Of a DNA stretch of 64,000 bases, positions 46,201 through 58,744 are shown piece by piece. The position numbers were made by a program, and so were the translations under genes. Under the pieces are notes generated by a model. That model was not told where the DNA came from. It searched no databases and saw only the letters and a program-made list of their open reading frames with translations. The stretch covers positions 4,278,001-4,342,000 of the forward strand of contig JAUKUA010000002.1 of NCBI GenBank assembly GCA_030549175.1, given 5' to 3'. Source of the stretch: Lasiosphaeris hirsuta. Its lineage: Eukaryota > Ascomycota > Sordariomycetes > Sordariales > Lasiosphaeriaceae. Numbering within the stretch: the first letter of the stretch is position 1; every line of letters begins with the position of its first letter.

Positions 46201-46608
46201 GCAGACGGCATTTTTGCCTGGGTGCGGCGCAGTTCAGGGGGCCAGACCCTCTCGGTGTCAACGCTCGACCTGAGGGTGCGGTAGCGACGGAGTCTCTCCG
46301 TGTCTGATGGTGAGCTGCGCGGTTGTGTCACTCTGCCGCAGCGCCCTGGTACGAAGGTACACGGTGCGTTTCTCACCAGACGAACGCTCCGCACAAAGGG
46401 AACCATTGCTGTGGCTGTTGGGCAGATACACATGCGGGGTGGTTTTCGTTGGCCCTCGTCAAACCGGCGACATCTGCCCCATTGCGACCCGATGTTTGCC
46501 CTGGAGCTGAGTGTGCCGCTCCGAGAAGGCGGTCAAGATATGCGGCCAGCTTCGGGGTGCCTCGAGGACATCGAAGTCATCGAAGACTCTCCCGGACTGG
46601 TTTCCAAG

Positions 46609-46629
46609 TTTTTTTTTTTTTTTTTTTTT
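46609..46629 (+). repeat. T21 homopolymer
   Basis: An uninterrupted run of 21 T on the plus strand within the gene-free interval. It could be the poly(A) remnant of a minus-strand retroelement, but no element sequence is recognised beside it. Confidence 0.9.
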
Positions 46630-48426
46630 GCAAGGGAACTGGATCCCTCTATCGCTCAGTGTCGGTGAGAGATAATGCAATTTCAGGCTCTGATTTCTTT
46701 CCTGCCACCCAACCTTGACCCACTGGAATGGACGTGGGCGTGGGTGTGGGTGGTTGTTAGAGTTCAACGGTGGTCGTCACCGCAGCCACCACATGGATTT
46801 TAATCCTCCATGGTCAAGAGATCGATAAATCGGGGGTTTATTGCGCAGGACTTGGGTACCCTGGACCAAGAAGTGACGGGTTGGAGGGGGCGGGGGGGGA
46901 CATTGCGCCAGTGCCAGAGAGCGGTCCATGCCTTGACCCAGGGGACTTCCCGTGTCGTCAGCTCCCTCTCACTTCAATTGGATTCAGCTCGAGAACCGAC
47001 AGGGCGGGGAGATCGCCCGCGACGGGCCTGCCCTCCCTCCCGTTTCGGCTGGGTGAAAGGGGCCACCTTGGCCGTCTGCTGGCCTGTGTGTTAGCTGTGG
47101 CGGCGCGCTATAAGCCGCAGACGCGTGGGAATTCTGTCTCCATTCTCTTTCTTTCTATCCTTTACCTCTTCTGGTCTGGAGTGAACAGCAACTCTTGACA
47201 GGTCGGACACGAGAGATGTCGACAGAATACTGGCAGTGTGTTACGTGTACGCGCTCTCCGAAGAGTATTCGTCGGGCTAAATTTGGGATCTTCAACATGT
47301 GGTCAACATGTGGTCTTGTCTTCACTACGAGTGCCGACTTGATCTGCGCCCAGCTGATCTGCTGTATGTTCTTCGGGACGGCTTCTTTCGTCATTGCACG
47401 CCCAATTTTCCAGAACGGCGACTCGGCACAATCTTGAAGCATCGGGCCCTGTGAGTCCCGCCTCCCCGCTTTGCTGAGGCTCAGGGCGGCACTTGAGAAG
47501 TCTTGATGGGCGGATGTTTGATATTCCACCCAAGACGTGCATGGACATGATTGACATAGCACCACTCAGCTTAGACGATGTCTTCACATGCCAATGAAGT
47601 GTACGATGGCTAGCCACGACAGTGACCAAAACACTTGACCAATTATGGGACCTCTGTCGGTAACGGTGGCGGAAAAGAAAAAAAAAAGATGAAAACACAT
47701 GGGAGCAGAGTAGCATCTGCTCACGTCTCCGCACTCGCCCTGGATGGAGCCCAATGGAAACTAAACAGTCTAAAGTCGCGTTCACTGGCGGGCGCCACAT
47801 ATATTGCAGCAACGGCTCGTCAATGCCGACGACTACATGTGTACTAAGCACGCAGGACGTCTATCTGGGGCGGTTTATTGAACATTGGGTTGACAGTTTC
47901 AATGCGGTTGGAGAGTTGAGAATCGAAACAAATACAACCATCCCCCCACGCTGCAGGTCTCTCACGGACTCTGCATGTCAAATGAGACCACAAAGGTGCG
48001 AGCAGGTTATCTTGTACGGAAGATGAACCACAACATCGTTGAGAGACGGAGAGGGGAGACGGGCATATCCCAAGATGGCAGGGGCGTTGCAATCTACGGT
48101 GGGAGGGAAGATCGAGGAGCCCCCCCTCACCAGCTCCTGCGGCGCCCGGCGCCCAAGCTAGATTTGTGCGCCTGCAGCCCGCATCACAGATTTTGCATGG
48201 AGTCGGAAACTGCAGCAAAGACAGCAAAAGGAGCAGAAAACTCAGATGATCCCTCACATTGGTCATCCCTCGCTCTGAGGCCGGATCGTAGATTCGCTGA
48301 GCGGGGTGTCGACCGTTTCGACTGGGACGCGGCATGCCTCATGGGGGGGGGGCGCCTGTTCGATTTCTTTGCCTTCTTTCAAGGCTTCCAATGTCGCCCG
48401 AAATGCTGCGGTTTCGGTGGTCGAGA

Positions 48427-48453
48427 TGGCTGGCTGGCTGGCTGGCTGGCTGG
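48427..48453. repeat. GGCT tetranucleotide repeat
   Basis: About six and a half TGGC/GGCT units in a non-coding interval. Confidence 0.9.
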
Positions 48454-51400
48454 CCTTGTTCGATGGTGGAACTCAGAGCGTGCTGTGTTGAGTTGTTGTT
48501 ACCCCACACTCTGAAAGGCACGCCTGGTACGCCATGGCCAACATGGCGGCCCTAGGTCGAGACAGGTTGGCTCGGGCCTCAGACTTGTATTCGACTTGTC
48601 AATAATCGCAGAGTCCAATGCGACGCCATCACACCACTTTGCTCGTTTCCTCGCCAGCAACTGTCCCTTCTCTCGAGTCTGGAGCAGTGTCGCCCAAGGC
48701 CGACCCATGGTTGAACAATGACGGCACTGGCACAGGGAAATGAGGGGTGAACGCTCTCGACGTCCCCTCGACGTCCCCCCGAGCGAGCGGGTTGCCAATT
48801 TGGGCGTCCCTCTGGCGTCCCAGTGGCGCCCAGTGGCCTTCTCCAACTCCAGAATCGGGAAATATCTGATGTTTATTTCTGAAACCCTCGTGCCCAGCCC
48901 AACCGCGAAATTACCGCACACGGTTAGTGGGAGAACTCACCGTTTCGGCACGTGGGGAGATATTTGCCTCGAGTCCATCACTGTCGCTGCTGTTCGGCAG
49001 ACGAAGCATAGGTTGAACGCAGACGTAGCCCTCCAGGACGGGATATCCCGTTCGCCGCATCGACGACGCAGAACTGCACAGGATGCTGCCCTGCTGCCCA
49101 TCTTGATTCTGCTTCTGCGAAGCTTCGAATGGTAGCCCTGTCTCGACACCGGCCCCTCAGCTTCACCTTAGCAGGACGGCAATCACAGATGTGTGATGCG
49201 CTTCTCTGAAAGCCGCTGTCCGACCTCGGGCCACGGCCAATCAGGGGGCTATCCGAGACCCCGAAGCCCGTCGCCTTTTCTTGGCACGACGGCTATCCGG
49301 CCAGGCCAGACCACTATCAAGCATTACCAAAGAGCTCTCCTACTGGCTCCCCGTTTCTGCTACGTAAATCACCAACAGCCCGATTCTCACTGTTGTTGCA
49401 CGTGAACCTTCCCCAGGGGAAAAAAAAAACCCCCCCGAAATCCTCGCGAAAGTAAGTCTAAACCCGCAACCGCCGTCACACCGATCGGGTTTTCGGATCG
49501 CGATCCAAGGCTCACCGCCAATTACAATTCGCGAAGGCGAGCGAGACGACGGGGGAACTCAAGATATCGGAGCTTGGGATTTTCCTCCAGCCCCTTTCCT
49601 TCTCGTTCTCTCCCTATCAACATCTTTGCTCAACCAACGGGCCGAGACGCTCCACCTCCACACTCCTAAGATGCACAACATCCGAGGAGAAGACTTGCTG
49701 CCAATTCTTGCAATAAATTATATTTAGACGCGGCGTTGCGCCTGTCTTCCTTGGCACTCGGTATCCGCTCTCGGCCCCCTGCCATCTCCCTGCTCTGCAG
49801 TCAACGAGCTGCATTCCCCGGAGCTGGAGAGCATCGGCTCTAGGGCGGTCGGGGGTGGGCGTGGGAGAGCCGCCGAGGTGTTTGCCGAGTCTACGCATAG
49901 CTAGCCGTGAATCTCCAAGCAGTAGATATACGCGTTTCCAGAAATTCTGACCATGCCATGTCTTGGTCCTATCTCTGAGGATTTGCCGTCCTCGGCCAGC
50001 CTCCCGGGAGGGACGGACGCTGTGCGGTCCCGAAGCCCCCGGCCCCCCCCCGGGCAGTACCCGACAGTTCGGATCGAATCTTCTGAACCTCCTGCCGCCC
50101 GTGGGATCGATTGAAAGTTTGGCCGTTGGCTATGCTACGGGACGCGGCTACATGTCTAGCGCTGCGGCATATTACGTATTCCGGTAATGCGGAGTCGACC
50201 AGGTCGAACTATCACTGGCAGCAGTTGACCAGCATCGGCACCAGGACGCCAGCCGATGCTAATGCTAATGCGAACCTCAAGCATCATGCGACTACGTCTT
50301 CCATCTGCATCCCGCGCGCAATCGGCTCGATGCAGATCTCTCCCGCCAGGTTGGCAGAGAAAATTTTGACTTTTTCATCTCCAACCCCGCGATTTCTTCA
50401 TGACGAGGCTGACGGTCTGTCTGTTCTGCCGGCCATATCTCGTTGGTCTCGCCGGGAAACAGCCGCGGTCACACGGCTCGCCGGTGCTTTAGTATAGCTG
50501 CAACTTCTTTCCTCGACAGCAGACACGGACTGGGGCGCTTTCCGCGACCTATGGGAGGAATCCGGCGTCGTTGGCCAGGAGCTTCCCTCCCTCAACCCGA
50601 TGAAAGAGCCTCCCACCACCGTGAACGCTCCCAGAATATAAGACGATGCAAGGTATGATGCTGATGCCCGCGTCTGTCTCAGCCAGTCATTTGATCAGCA
50701 CTTCAACCTGAGGTTCCTCTCCGGCTGCTCCGCGCTCGTCTGCTTTCATATGATACCATAGCGAAACATACGTTTCGTCCTAGTCCCCGTGACTGAGACA
50801 CGCATCTGCTGCCAGGCTAGCATGACAGGATGCCACTGTGTACTGTGTGTGTATGTAGGCAAGACAATTCCGGATTCCCATCCCCTCACCTCGAGGCGGC
50901 GGAAAGCCTCACCAACAGAGCCACCAATCAAGCACGGGGAAGTGGGGGGAAGACATCCTACGAGTGCCGGCCCATCCTCGATCCCTTTTGCGCAGAAGCC
51001 CAGGCCTTTAATTTTTTTTTTTTTATTACCTTTTGCGCTCCCGCCACGCCGGTTGCGTTACCGGTCGACCGCCCGGGGCCTAGAGGCCTATCAGGCCATA
51101 CCGGCGTACACCATTTCTCGAAACGCCGCGACCCCCTCCCTCCCCCCTTCTTTTTTTGATGCCTTCTGCGCCTTTCGTCTTTTTTTTCTTTTCCTTCCAT
51201 CTGTCGGCGATCACTTGTGCACCGCTACTGCTGGACAAGTTTTATACATGTGGTGAGCGAGGGTCCAACCCCTTTACGGCGCATTATGAAATCATGAAGT
51301 TTTCATTTCTCCAATTCTCCTCCCAAGGTACGGTAGGGGCCACGTATTATGCAGTGTAAGCCTCCCCCGATGTTATACCTCACGGGTTGTCTGGGTCTCT

Positions 51401-53227
51401 AGCCGATAGGTAGTCTGCCGGGACTATCCAATGCTGCTGGTGCTGGTGTTGACACCCCCTGGGTTGAGAGGTCATCATACCCGGGAGGCGCCGGGTAGAT
51501 ATATTTGTCTCCAACGGCGATAGCGGCAAACAGTAACGGCGGCGGGGGCAGCAAGGCAGAAACCCGGTGCCTTCCTCTTTTCCATTTCTTTTATCCCCCT
51601 TCCCCCTTCCCCCTTCGCTTCTCGCCACGGTCCCGTCGTTTCTGGCTAAGCCCGGCCTGCCGACGGTTGAAAGTGCCGTGCTGTGCGGTGAAAAAGAGCC
51701 ATGTCTCACATTTCCCTGCTGGACTTACCGGCCTGACAGCTTCTGGTCTTGTACTACGTGCCCACCCCCCGTCAAGGTTGTCAGTCAAGTCAAGGCATGT
51801 CATCTCCGGATCTCGGTCGTACGAAAAGGGGAGGATGAGGGGAAGTTGACGCTTTTTTTCTGCAATGGCGTTTTGGGGGGGAGGGTTTGATCCCATTGGT
51901 CGGGCGGGGTGGTCTTGTGGGCGGCCACGGTTTCGTAGCTCTAGGCTGACCGATTGCATGGCCTGTACCTAATGCAGCCATGGGAGTTGGGCGGGGGTGG
52001 ACAGAGATGGTGAGATGAGGCGTGAGCGATGCTCTCTCTCCTTCTCTCTTCCTGGGGAAACACCAGGCAGAGAGTATGCGCTGGTGATTACTATACTAAG
52101 AGCCGACCTCCGCGATGACAGTCTTTGCGCGCACGTTACACGGGGCGTTTTGAGGGATACCCGTGTTCTAGGTCTGTCAGGCTGCCATCACATGCAACCG
52201 ATAGGAACTTTTTGCAACGAGGCCGGGATATCATAGCCTCCCCCACGGACATAGCCTGGACGTAGCGGACGTTGAGCTCCCCCTTTCCCAGTGTAACTTG
52301 CCACTACCCAAATGTCGGCTTGATATATCGAGCCTCGTCGTCACCGGCGCTACCGAAAAGGATGAGGGGCGGGTGAAATGGGGGCTGTGTTCCGAGCGAA
52401 GCGGGGGGCGGTGACAGATAGGATTACGCGGTTGTGATAGAGAAGTAGAGATCTTGTGTTCTTCATCCTCGGCGTAATGGCTTGCAGCCAGGCGGTCGCA
52501 CAGAGACTGTCAAGTACAGCGCTTGAACTGGAGAAGTTGGGATACAAGTCGGGGGGTGTGTTGGTTACGAAGGTCACTTTGTTGTGTTGCTGACTTTGGC
52601 TCTTTGTCTTTGCAGCTCTTGCCAATGAGCTCCGAGCGAGTCCGGGGCCTAGCGACGGGGATGAGCAAAAGTGCCGGAGCTGTGTGCTGCAGCATATAAA
52701 GGGGGTGATTTCTTCATGTTTTGTGATCTGGGTTTTCTGACCGCTACCGCGGCATTGACTTCTCGCAACATGCCATTTGCCTGCGAGGTTCTCGCGCTTT
52801 CCGTTTAGCCGCCTCTGCCCAAAAGGGGGGCCGAGAGCGGTGTTGATACACCTCATTTGTCGACACAGCTGTGTTGATGATGGCGCCCAAGCTGTGGCTA
52901 TGTCGGACTGCAAGCAGTAGACATAGCTGGCACCAATCCCTCCTTGCTTTGGAAGATGCTCTGTCTGTGGACTCATTGTGCCAAGGAGCCGGGACGCTCT
53001 GGTTGGGACGGGGAGCCCGCCGGAAACCGAGTCCTGTGCCCCAAATTGTCTTGGTTGCGATAACGTGACGGCCAGATGCCGCAAACAAGTGACCAAAGGG
53101 AGGAATTGGTAAATAGACTGCGCTACACATAAATATACATATTTACAAGATAAACATAGGAGAAAACACTGATGTATGTGGATACCTTTTGGTTAGTTCC
53201 AAGCGCCGTCGGCGAACCAACTGCCTC

Positions 53228-55408
53228 TTATTTTTCTTCATTATTTTCCTTCAACGTCACATGAATACCGCCTTTACCCTTGGAGATCTCGTACTTACCG
53301 CCGAGCAACAAATCCTTAGCAACCAACTCCCTGGTGCGACCAAGACTCTCGATTGCCGCGATGCGGTCAATGGTTGCCTGCAAGTGCTCGCGGAAACCTG
53401 GCCCCGAAACAATCTCTTGGAATGCGAGATGCATGGGGACGGAGCTGGCGCGCACATGAGCATCGGACGTTATGCTGAAGAGGTTGAGGCGGTCAAAGGC
53501 GCGCACAAAATCCGAGCGTGTCATGATCTGCTGAGCCTCATGGAGGGGGAATGAGGGTAGCCGGTGGCCCAGATGTGGATCGTAGGTGCTATCCATTTCC
53601 TCTCCCTTATCAACAAGGGCGGTAGCCAGAACAACGGCTGCTGCCTGTGGGTTTCGAGGGTTAGCAACTTGCTGCGGCTCTAAACTGTCGGGGAAAACGT
53701 ACAGCCCACTTCTGCTGGTCCATGACATCGTCATCCATCGGCTCCCCGAGGATCCAGCATTGGTTTAGAAACCATGTCTTCTCTGACTGAATGATTTCAT
53801 CACAGGTCTTGAGCATGTCCTGGCTTTTAGCAACACGATTCAAGAAGTTCAGCCGACCACCGACTTTGTCGTAAACCTGCTCTAGTACATTCGAGGGCGT
53901 GCTCTCATTGAAGTACCGCCGGCGATAGTTCTTCAGGGCGACCGTGGCTTCTACTTTGGGAAGATCGACGATAGTCAGCACATCCAAACGGGTGGCGAGT
54001 TGCTTGAGCCGCTCATAGACCCAGTAGTCGTCACTGTTGAATATAACCGTGACTAAACTGGCCGCCGCCCATGCTTCAGCGCGCTGTTGTAGTAACTCAA
54101 TCAAGTCCTTGCCATCCTCGTCGTCCCGAATCAAGTGCATTTGGTTGATAATGAGGACGAGGGGCTTGCCGACTCTCTTACGCCGCTGAAGCGCCACCTT
54201 TTCGAGCTTGTTGAAGGCCCGCTCAATATCGAGAAGAGCAGTTGTATCGCGCGGCCCACGCTCACTGAAATAGCCACCAATGTAGTCCTCGTGGAACTCG
54301 TAGTCGAGGGCCTTGCCTAGCCGAATACGGAAGAGCTCAAGGTCGGCGTGGGCCTCGAGCATGGCAATACCGTCCCCATCCACCTTGCGCATGGCATCGA
54401 GGAGCATGCTGCTCTTGCCGGTGCCCTTCTCGCCGATGAACAAGTGGTAGTGACCAGCATGACGGCCGGCAACGATGTCGTCAACCAGGGACTGCTCGGA
54501 GCGCTCTATCCAGTGCGTGGCGGAAGCTGCAGCGCTGGGCAACCCCCTTCCCGCGGCGGCTAGTTCCAGGACGGGGTCACCTGGCTCAAAGGCGTTGGCC
54601 ATTTTCTTTAGTACGAGGTGCTTGTATGACTTGTGATATGAGTAAGCGGCGATGCCAAAGCCAGCGCCCAGGACGATAATGGAGGCAAACGATGTGGCAG
54701 CGGCTTCGAGCATCTTGGCCCAGAGCGACGGGGCGGCATCTTGGCCAGCATCTCGGCCAGCATCTTGGCCAGGTGGTGGTGGTGGCGGTGGTGGCGGAGA
54801 ATCCGAGGGATGGTCATGAATGATTTCTAGTTACATGTCAGCTTGGACTTCTGCGCTGGAGATGCGTGATGTGCGACTCCATAAAGGAAGAGTAGGTGAT
54901 GACAGCAGGTGGGCCGTGACCCCTGCAGATTGGGGTAAACAATATGATATGCAGGCGTGCCCCAAAAGGTTGGAACCAATAACAGCAACGACTGAAAGAC
55001 AAAGAAAGGATCATTGGAGCCATGCTGGCCTCATGCTGTTGATCCACTGATTTGCGAGATCTGTGGATCGAGAAAGGTCTGGAGGCATGCGACATGGCTA
55101 GAGTACTTGTACATACCAGGCGGTTGGAATGGCTGAGTGGGAGGAGGATGACTTGAAGAGTGCCTCTGCTGCACCTTCAACGGCGGGACTGACGAGACGG
55201 TGCATTGAGGGAGGGCGCCTGTCCCAGTTCTCGCAGTTCTCGCAGTTCTCGCAGTTCCTGCAGTTCTCGCAGTTCCTGCAGTTCTCGCATTTCCAGCAAA
55301 AGCTGCACCTGCAACACTTCCAGCGGGTGCAGCACTTCCAATTACCCTGGACCCCGTGGCAGCGACGCGCCACGCGGCCCGTCCCAAGACCATTTTCGAT
55401 GCTACCAT
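53228..55408 (-). CDS. Mitochondrial membrane-anchored AAA-type P-loop ATPase
   Basis: Three exons on the minus strand: 55408-55117, 54826-53703 and 53644-53228. Intron 1 (GTATGT...CTAG, 290 bases) joins in phase 1 to a frame open well upstream of the internal Met at 54713. The product would be about 610 residues. Exon 1 looks like a mitochondrial presequence (ASKMVLGRAAWRVAATGSR), followed by a Thr/Ala/Arg repeat and RHSS. After a nine-Pro run there is one membrane segment (SFASIIVLGAGFGIAAYSY, about 143-161). Walker A is GEKGTGKS at 229-236. The Walker B region reads LVLIINQMH, with Asn where Asp or Glu is usual. The C-terminus fits a winged helix seen in fungal AAA proteins of this type. 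It is probably in the inner mitochondrial membrane. The role is unknown. The exon 1 assignment is less sure than exons 2-3. Confidence 0.75.
55228..55290 (-). repeat. 9-bp coding repeat in exon 1 of the AAA ATPase gene
   Basis: On the minus strand, units of about 9 bp (GCGAGAACT and GCAGGAACT) occur seven times and encode Ala-Arg-Thr and Ala-Gly-Thr triplets between the presequence and the Pro-rich linker. Length variation between isolates is likely. Confidence 0.85.
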
Positions 55409-55794
55409 GATATCATCATGGCATTCCAAACGAGCGTTCTAGTGAGTGACTGGAAGAGAAGAGGAGAACGGAAAATAGAAAGGCGGCGTGCCAAAGAGAA
55501 AGAGCGGAAGTCTGGACTCGCCAAGACGAGCGAGCAAAACTGCTCGCTTTGCTGTTGGCTGGGACAAGCTGCAGCTGCAATCCAGACTTGTGGGAATGTG
55601 AGCTGGCACTTGGCCATTGTCTGCGGTGCCGTGACGTTGGTGCTGTGGGGTTTTTGGTGGCCCGTGCACACTCTAAGCCTCAAAGAGGTGTGACACTTAG
55701 TTGCCAGCTGCCAGCCAAATACCCCTGAGCCCCTGACCATGTCAACACTTGGCACCCCTGCCCCAGCACACGATAACCACAACGGATTGGGCTC
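55409..55794. other. Upstream region of the AAA ATPase gene
   Basis: About 390 bases between the AAA start codon and the degenerate tandem array. Presumed promoter; no specific sites are recognised. Confidence 0.4.
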
Positions 55795-56730
55795 TTTACC
55801 ATCAGAGCAGACTTTTGTATTCCGTCGCGAGTATATTCTTTAATTCCCCGCCAGGGAGTCCGCTCCTGGGTGTTTGTGGCCATCACAAGACCACTCCTGC
55901 TGCCTGTTCTCGCCTCAACATCACCGCAACACCACCGCAACAGCGCACACTCTTCACCAACAGAGAAGACTCTCATATTCTATCGCGAGTGTGTCCCTCA
56001 ATTTCTCTCAAGGAGCCCTACTAGTGGTTGTTTGCGGTCATCACGAGACGATCCCTGCCGCGCGACTCCTCTCCACATCGACATCACTTCTACGCCACTG
56101 CCACAAATTGCGCTCCTTGCCACGAGAGAAGACTATATTCCGTCTCGAGTGCTCACTCAACTTCACCCGGGTGAGATTGACCAGATGTCTGCTTGTGGCT
56201 GATTGTGATTATCATGAGACCGTTCCTGCTCACTGACTCTCCTCAACATGACTTCAATATCACATACCACTAGAGTAGACTCTATTCAATCGCGAGTATT
56301 TAGGAGGCATCCCTGAAGTGAGATCGTGTTTTTCGTTGCTCATGCCAATAACGAGATCGTTCCTGCCGCCCCTGACTCTCTCGGCTCAATGTCAACCCAA
56401 CCTTGAATTCACTTGCCCTCATAGTTGACTATATTGCGCCTTGAATTTTCATATGGTTTCCGCCTAGCTAGATTACCTACTTAGCTGCCCATTCGTAGTG
56501 ACTTGTAACCACAACGAGAGATCACAACGAGACCGTTCCGCTCCCTGACTCTCCTCGCCGTGTCGTCGACGCAACCTCAGCATCAGAGCAGACTCTATTC
56601 CATCTCGAGTATTCATACAATGTCGCTAAGCGAGATTACATAACTAGCTGTCAGCTTGTAGTTGCGATCACAACGAGACCGTTCCAGCCCCCTAACTCTC
56701 CTCATCCCGTGGCCCATACAACCTCAACAC
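55795..56730 (+). repeat. Degenerate tandem array, six units of about 155 bp
   Basis: Two conserved boxes alternate six times. Box A resembles GACTCTATTCCATCTCGAGT and occurs near 55808, 55965, 56129, 56276, 56424 and 56589. Box B resembles ATCACAACGAGACCGTTCC followed by TGACTCTCCTC and occurs near 55881, 56039, 56211, 56349, 56521 and 56665. Spacing of box A is 147-165 bp. Units differ by many substitutions and small indels, so the array is old. No frame is open across it. It lies between the AAA ATPase promoter and an orphan ORF. I do not recognise it as a known element. Confidence 0.75.
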
Positions 56731-57175
56731 AATGGCTTCTCGTCTCATCAGTGCAAATCATGACGTCGCCCACCCAGGGGGCACATTGGCGGCTACTGAA
56801 GTATTTCAATAGCCATGTGCCTTCCAACTACGCACAATCAATGTTCTCCAGGACTCATCATTCAAATAAACAGCCGTCGTGTAGCTCTTGCTGACCTTAA
56901 GTTCCCATTGTCCTGCCCAGTTGTGTCTGCGACCGATACAGGGGTCATCTCACAATACCTCCTCTCTGCACCTAGACCAAGTGTCGGCGGTTTTGGCGCG
57001 CTGCTCTAGGGCTCTCAGACATATCATCATCGCAATATCCAAGTACTCGATGGCTTCAAGTCCCCACCAAACCCATGAGCCGGATTACTCCGAGTCCGGT
57101 TCAAACGGGCAGCATTCGGAACCAATAGAGCCTGATCCAATCTGAACGCAAAGAAATGCCCTGAGGCACCTCAAG
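56731..57175. other. Interval between array and orphan ORF
   Basis: Includes a short ORF from ATG 57050 to TGA 57145 (MASSPHQTHEPDYSESGSNG...) that could be an upstream exon or uORF of the next gene. I could not join it in frame with confidence. Confidence 0.4.
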
Positions 57176-58744
57176 ATGCGAATGAGGAGTTACCCTGTGC
57201 GAAAGGGCCACGAAGGGCGGAGGCGCGACTCACCTATTGCAACACCGGCGAAACTGTCGCTGTACCAAGCCCTGTACCAAACTCAGCACCGTCCAGGTAA
57301 CAGGAACAGCCATAGCTCAAAGCTGACTCCACTCACATCCGAGCAACTTGGAGACCCCAACACAGTGATAGCCGTCAACGGCACAGTGGTGCGGCTTTGG
57401 CAGGTAGCCCATCTCTATGGCGTTACACACCAGATACCCATGTCGGAGGATAGGCAAGGGGCACTGTCCACAGACGTTTGCCACCATCGCATGGCCGGTC
57501 CTTCACAAGAGACGCAACACGACGCGGAGCCAGGACCAACACCACAGGCAGTCTCCAAAGAAGGGGCAGGTGTCAGCATGGGCAAAGAGCAGAGTCTATG
57601 GTTAAAGGAAGATCAAGATGATTTGCCAGCAAACCCCCCAGATTCAACCCTGTCCGTCGGCATGGAAGTTATGGACATGGAGGATCCCGAGAATAGCCTG
57701 TGGTGGCTAGATTTGGCATGCGAAGAGGCTTGGCTTAGTCCACCTGCCAGTTCTTGTGGGATTCCTCCCACAGACATGGGAGAGGTATCGACAAACAGGG
57801 CCTCCGTGACCGAGGGCGCATCGCAAGCGCCCGGCGAGGCAAAGAACACAGAGACATTTCCTGATAACAAGACATCATTAGCCATGGCCTCGCAGAAGGA
57901 TTTTAAGGGGGTAGACACTCCAGCCCTCAGTGACCTAGATAATGAGGGCCTGCTAATACTCTCGTGTGATTCGTTCGGTTGTGAGTCGATAATTCCACTG
58001 GGGCTCGCGTTGTCCCTGCGAGGGCATCGGCAAGGGGAACTCGATCTTCGTGGGAGGGCCGCTCCGCGGGGGAAACCCATGCCGGTCGCAGAATTTACAT
58101 TGGATGAACGTCTGTCTTCGGACTCACCCAAGAAGGCCAAGCGAGACCGACCCATGAACCGAAACACACCGATATTGGAAGCCATCAAGGATATGCCCCC
58201 AGGTCGTGAACAGAAGCGGCTGGAGAGACTTCAGCTTGGCGTGGTAGCAAGAGCGAGTGAGACACAGAGTGATGAAGCTGAGTTTCGGGCTGGGAAGGAG
58301 GATGATGTTGGGGGGTCCAGAAGAGTCGGACGGACTCCGGGTTCTGCACAGAGTGGTGAAAGAGGGAGCACTCAGACGCGTCTGGCTTTGTCTACCTCTC
58401 ATGGAGCTCGTCGGGGTGGCAGTCAGGGTCACGATGGGTCGATCCAGTCACTGGCACTGGCCCGGTGGGAAGTTGGGCCTCCCGATAAGATATCGACCTC
58501 GCTTAGCGCTCGAGAAGCTCTCCCACAGCATCACCAGGCTGCCAGTGTTTTGCTGCCCACCCCTCCTTCCTTCTCTGCCCTCCAACGCGAGACGCTCGGG
58601 CCCCTGAAGAGCAACGCGGCCGATATATTCCCCCCCACCACTTCCACACAAATATTTTCAACCATCGAACAACAACCAAGAGCAGGTGAGTCAAAGGTCC
58701 CCATCGCGCCCTTCAACCATCCTAGCTACCATCCTAGCCCTTGA
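57176..58744 (+). CDS. Orphan low-complexity ORF (hypothetical protein)
   Basis: An open frame of 522 codons from ATG 57176. I do not recognise it. It is hydrophilic and rich in Ser, Pro, Glu and Gly, with a short Trp-containing stretch (NSLWWLDLACEEAWLSPP) and a basic segment (SPKKAKRDRPMNRN). No signal peptide, membrane span or repeat is seen. The reading is uncertain. An alternative frame at 57140-57295 also looks protein-like and is followed by a possible donor. The last part of the ORF resembles a leader sequence and contains a strong donor (CAG/GTGAGT at 58686) used by the downstream gene. Length without a stop argues for coding, but the limits are doubtful. Confidence 0.4.
   Translation: MRMRSYPVRKGHEGRRRDSPIATPAKLSLYQALYQTQHRPGNRNSHSSKLTPLTSEQLGDPNTVIAVNGTVVRLWQVAHLYGVTHQIPMSEDRQGALSTDVCHHRMAGPSQETQHDAEPGPTPQAVSKEGAGVSMGKEQSLWLKEDQDDLPANPPDSTLSVGMEVMDMEDPENSLWWLDLACEEAWLSPPASSCGIPPTDMGEVSTNRASVTEGASQAPGEAKNTETFPDNKTSLAMASQKDFKGVDTPALSDLDNEGLLILSCDSFGCESIIPLGLALSLRGHRQGELDLRGRAAPRGKPMPVAEFTLDERLSSDSPKKAKRDRPMNRNTPILEAIKDMPPGREQKRLERLQLGVVARASETQSDEAEFRAGKEDDVGGSRRVGRTPGSAQSGERGSTQTRLALSTSHGARRGGSQGHDGSIQSLALARWEVGPPDKISTSLSAREALPQHHQAASVLLPTPPSFSALQRETLGPLKSNAADIFPPTTSTQIFSTIEQQPRAGESKVPIAPFNHPSYHPSP

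Larger units (their letters stand above)
43152..53227. other. 10-kb interval without a supportable gene
   Basis: Many short ORFs lie on both strands, but they overlap each other and look like chance reading of GC-rich DNA. The first part must include the regulator's promoter and leader. Visible structures are G runs at 43247-43258, 45602-45613 and 48343-48352, a T21 run at 46609-46629, a GGCT repeat at 48427-48453, a C9 run at 50043-50051, and T-rich tracts near 51.0-51.2 kb. No tRNA, rRNA or transposon ends are recognised. Confidence 0.55.

Noticed and set aside
52350..53096. Minus-strand ORF of 248 codons
   Set aside because: Composition and lack of any conserved motif suggest a chance frame; alternative frames are equally open.
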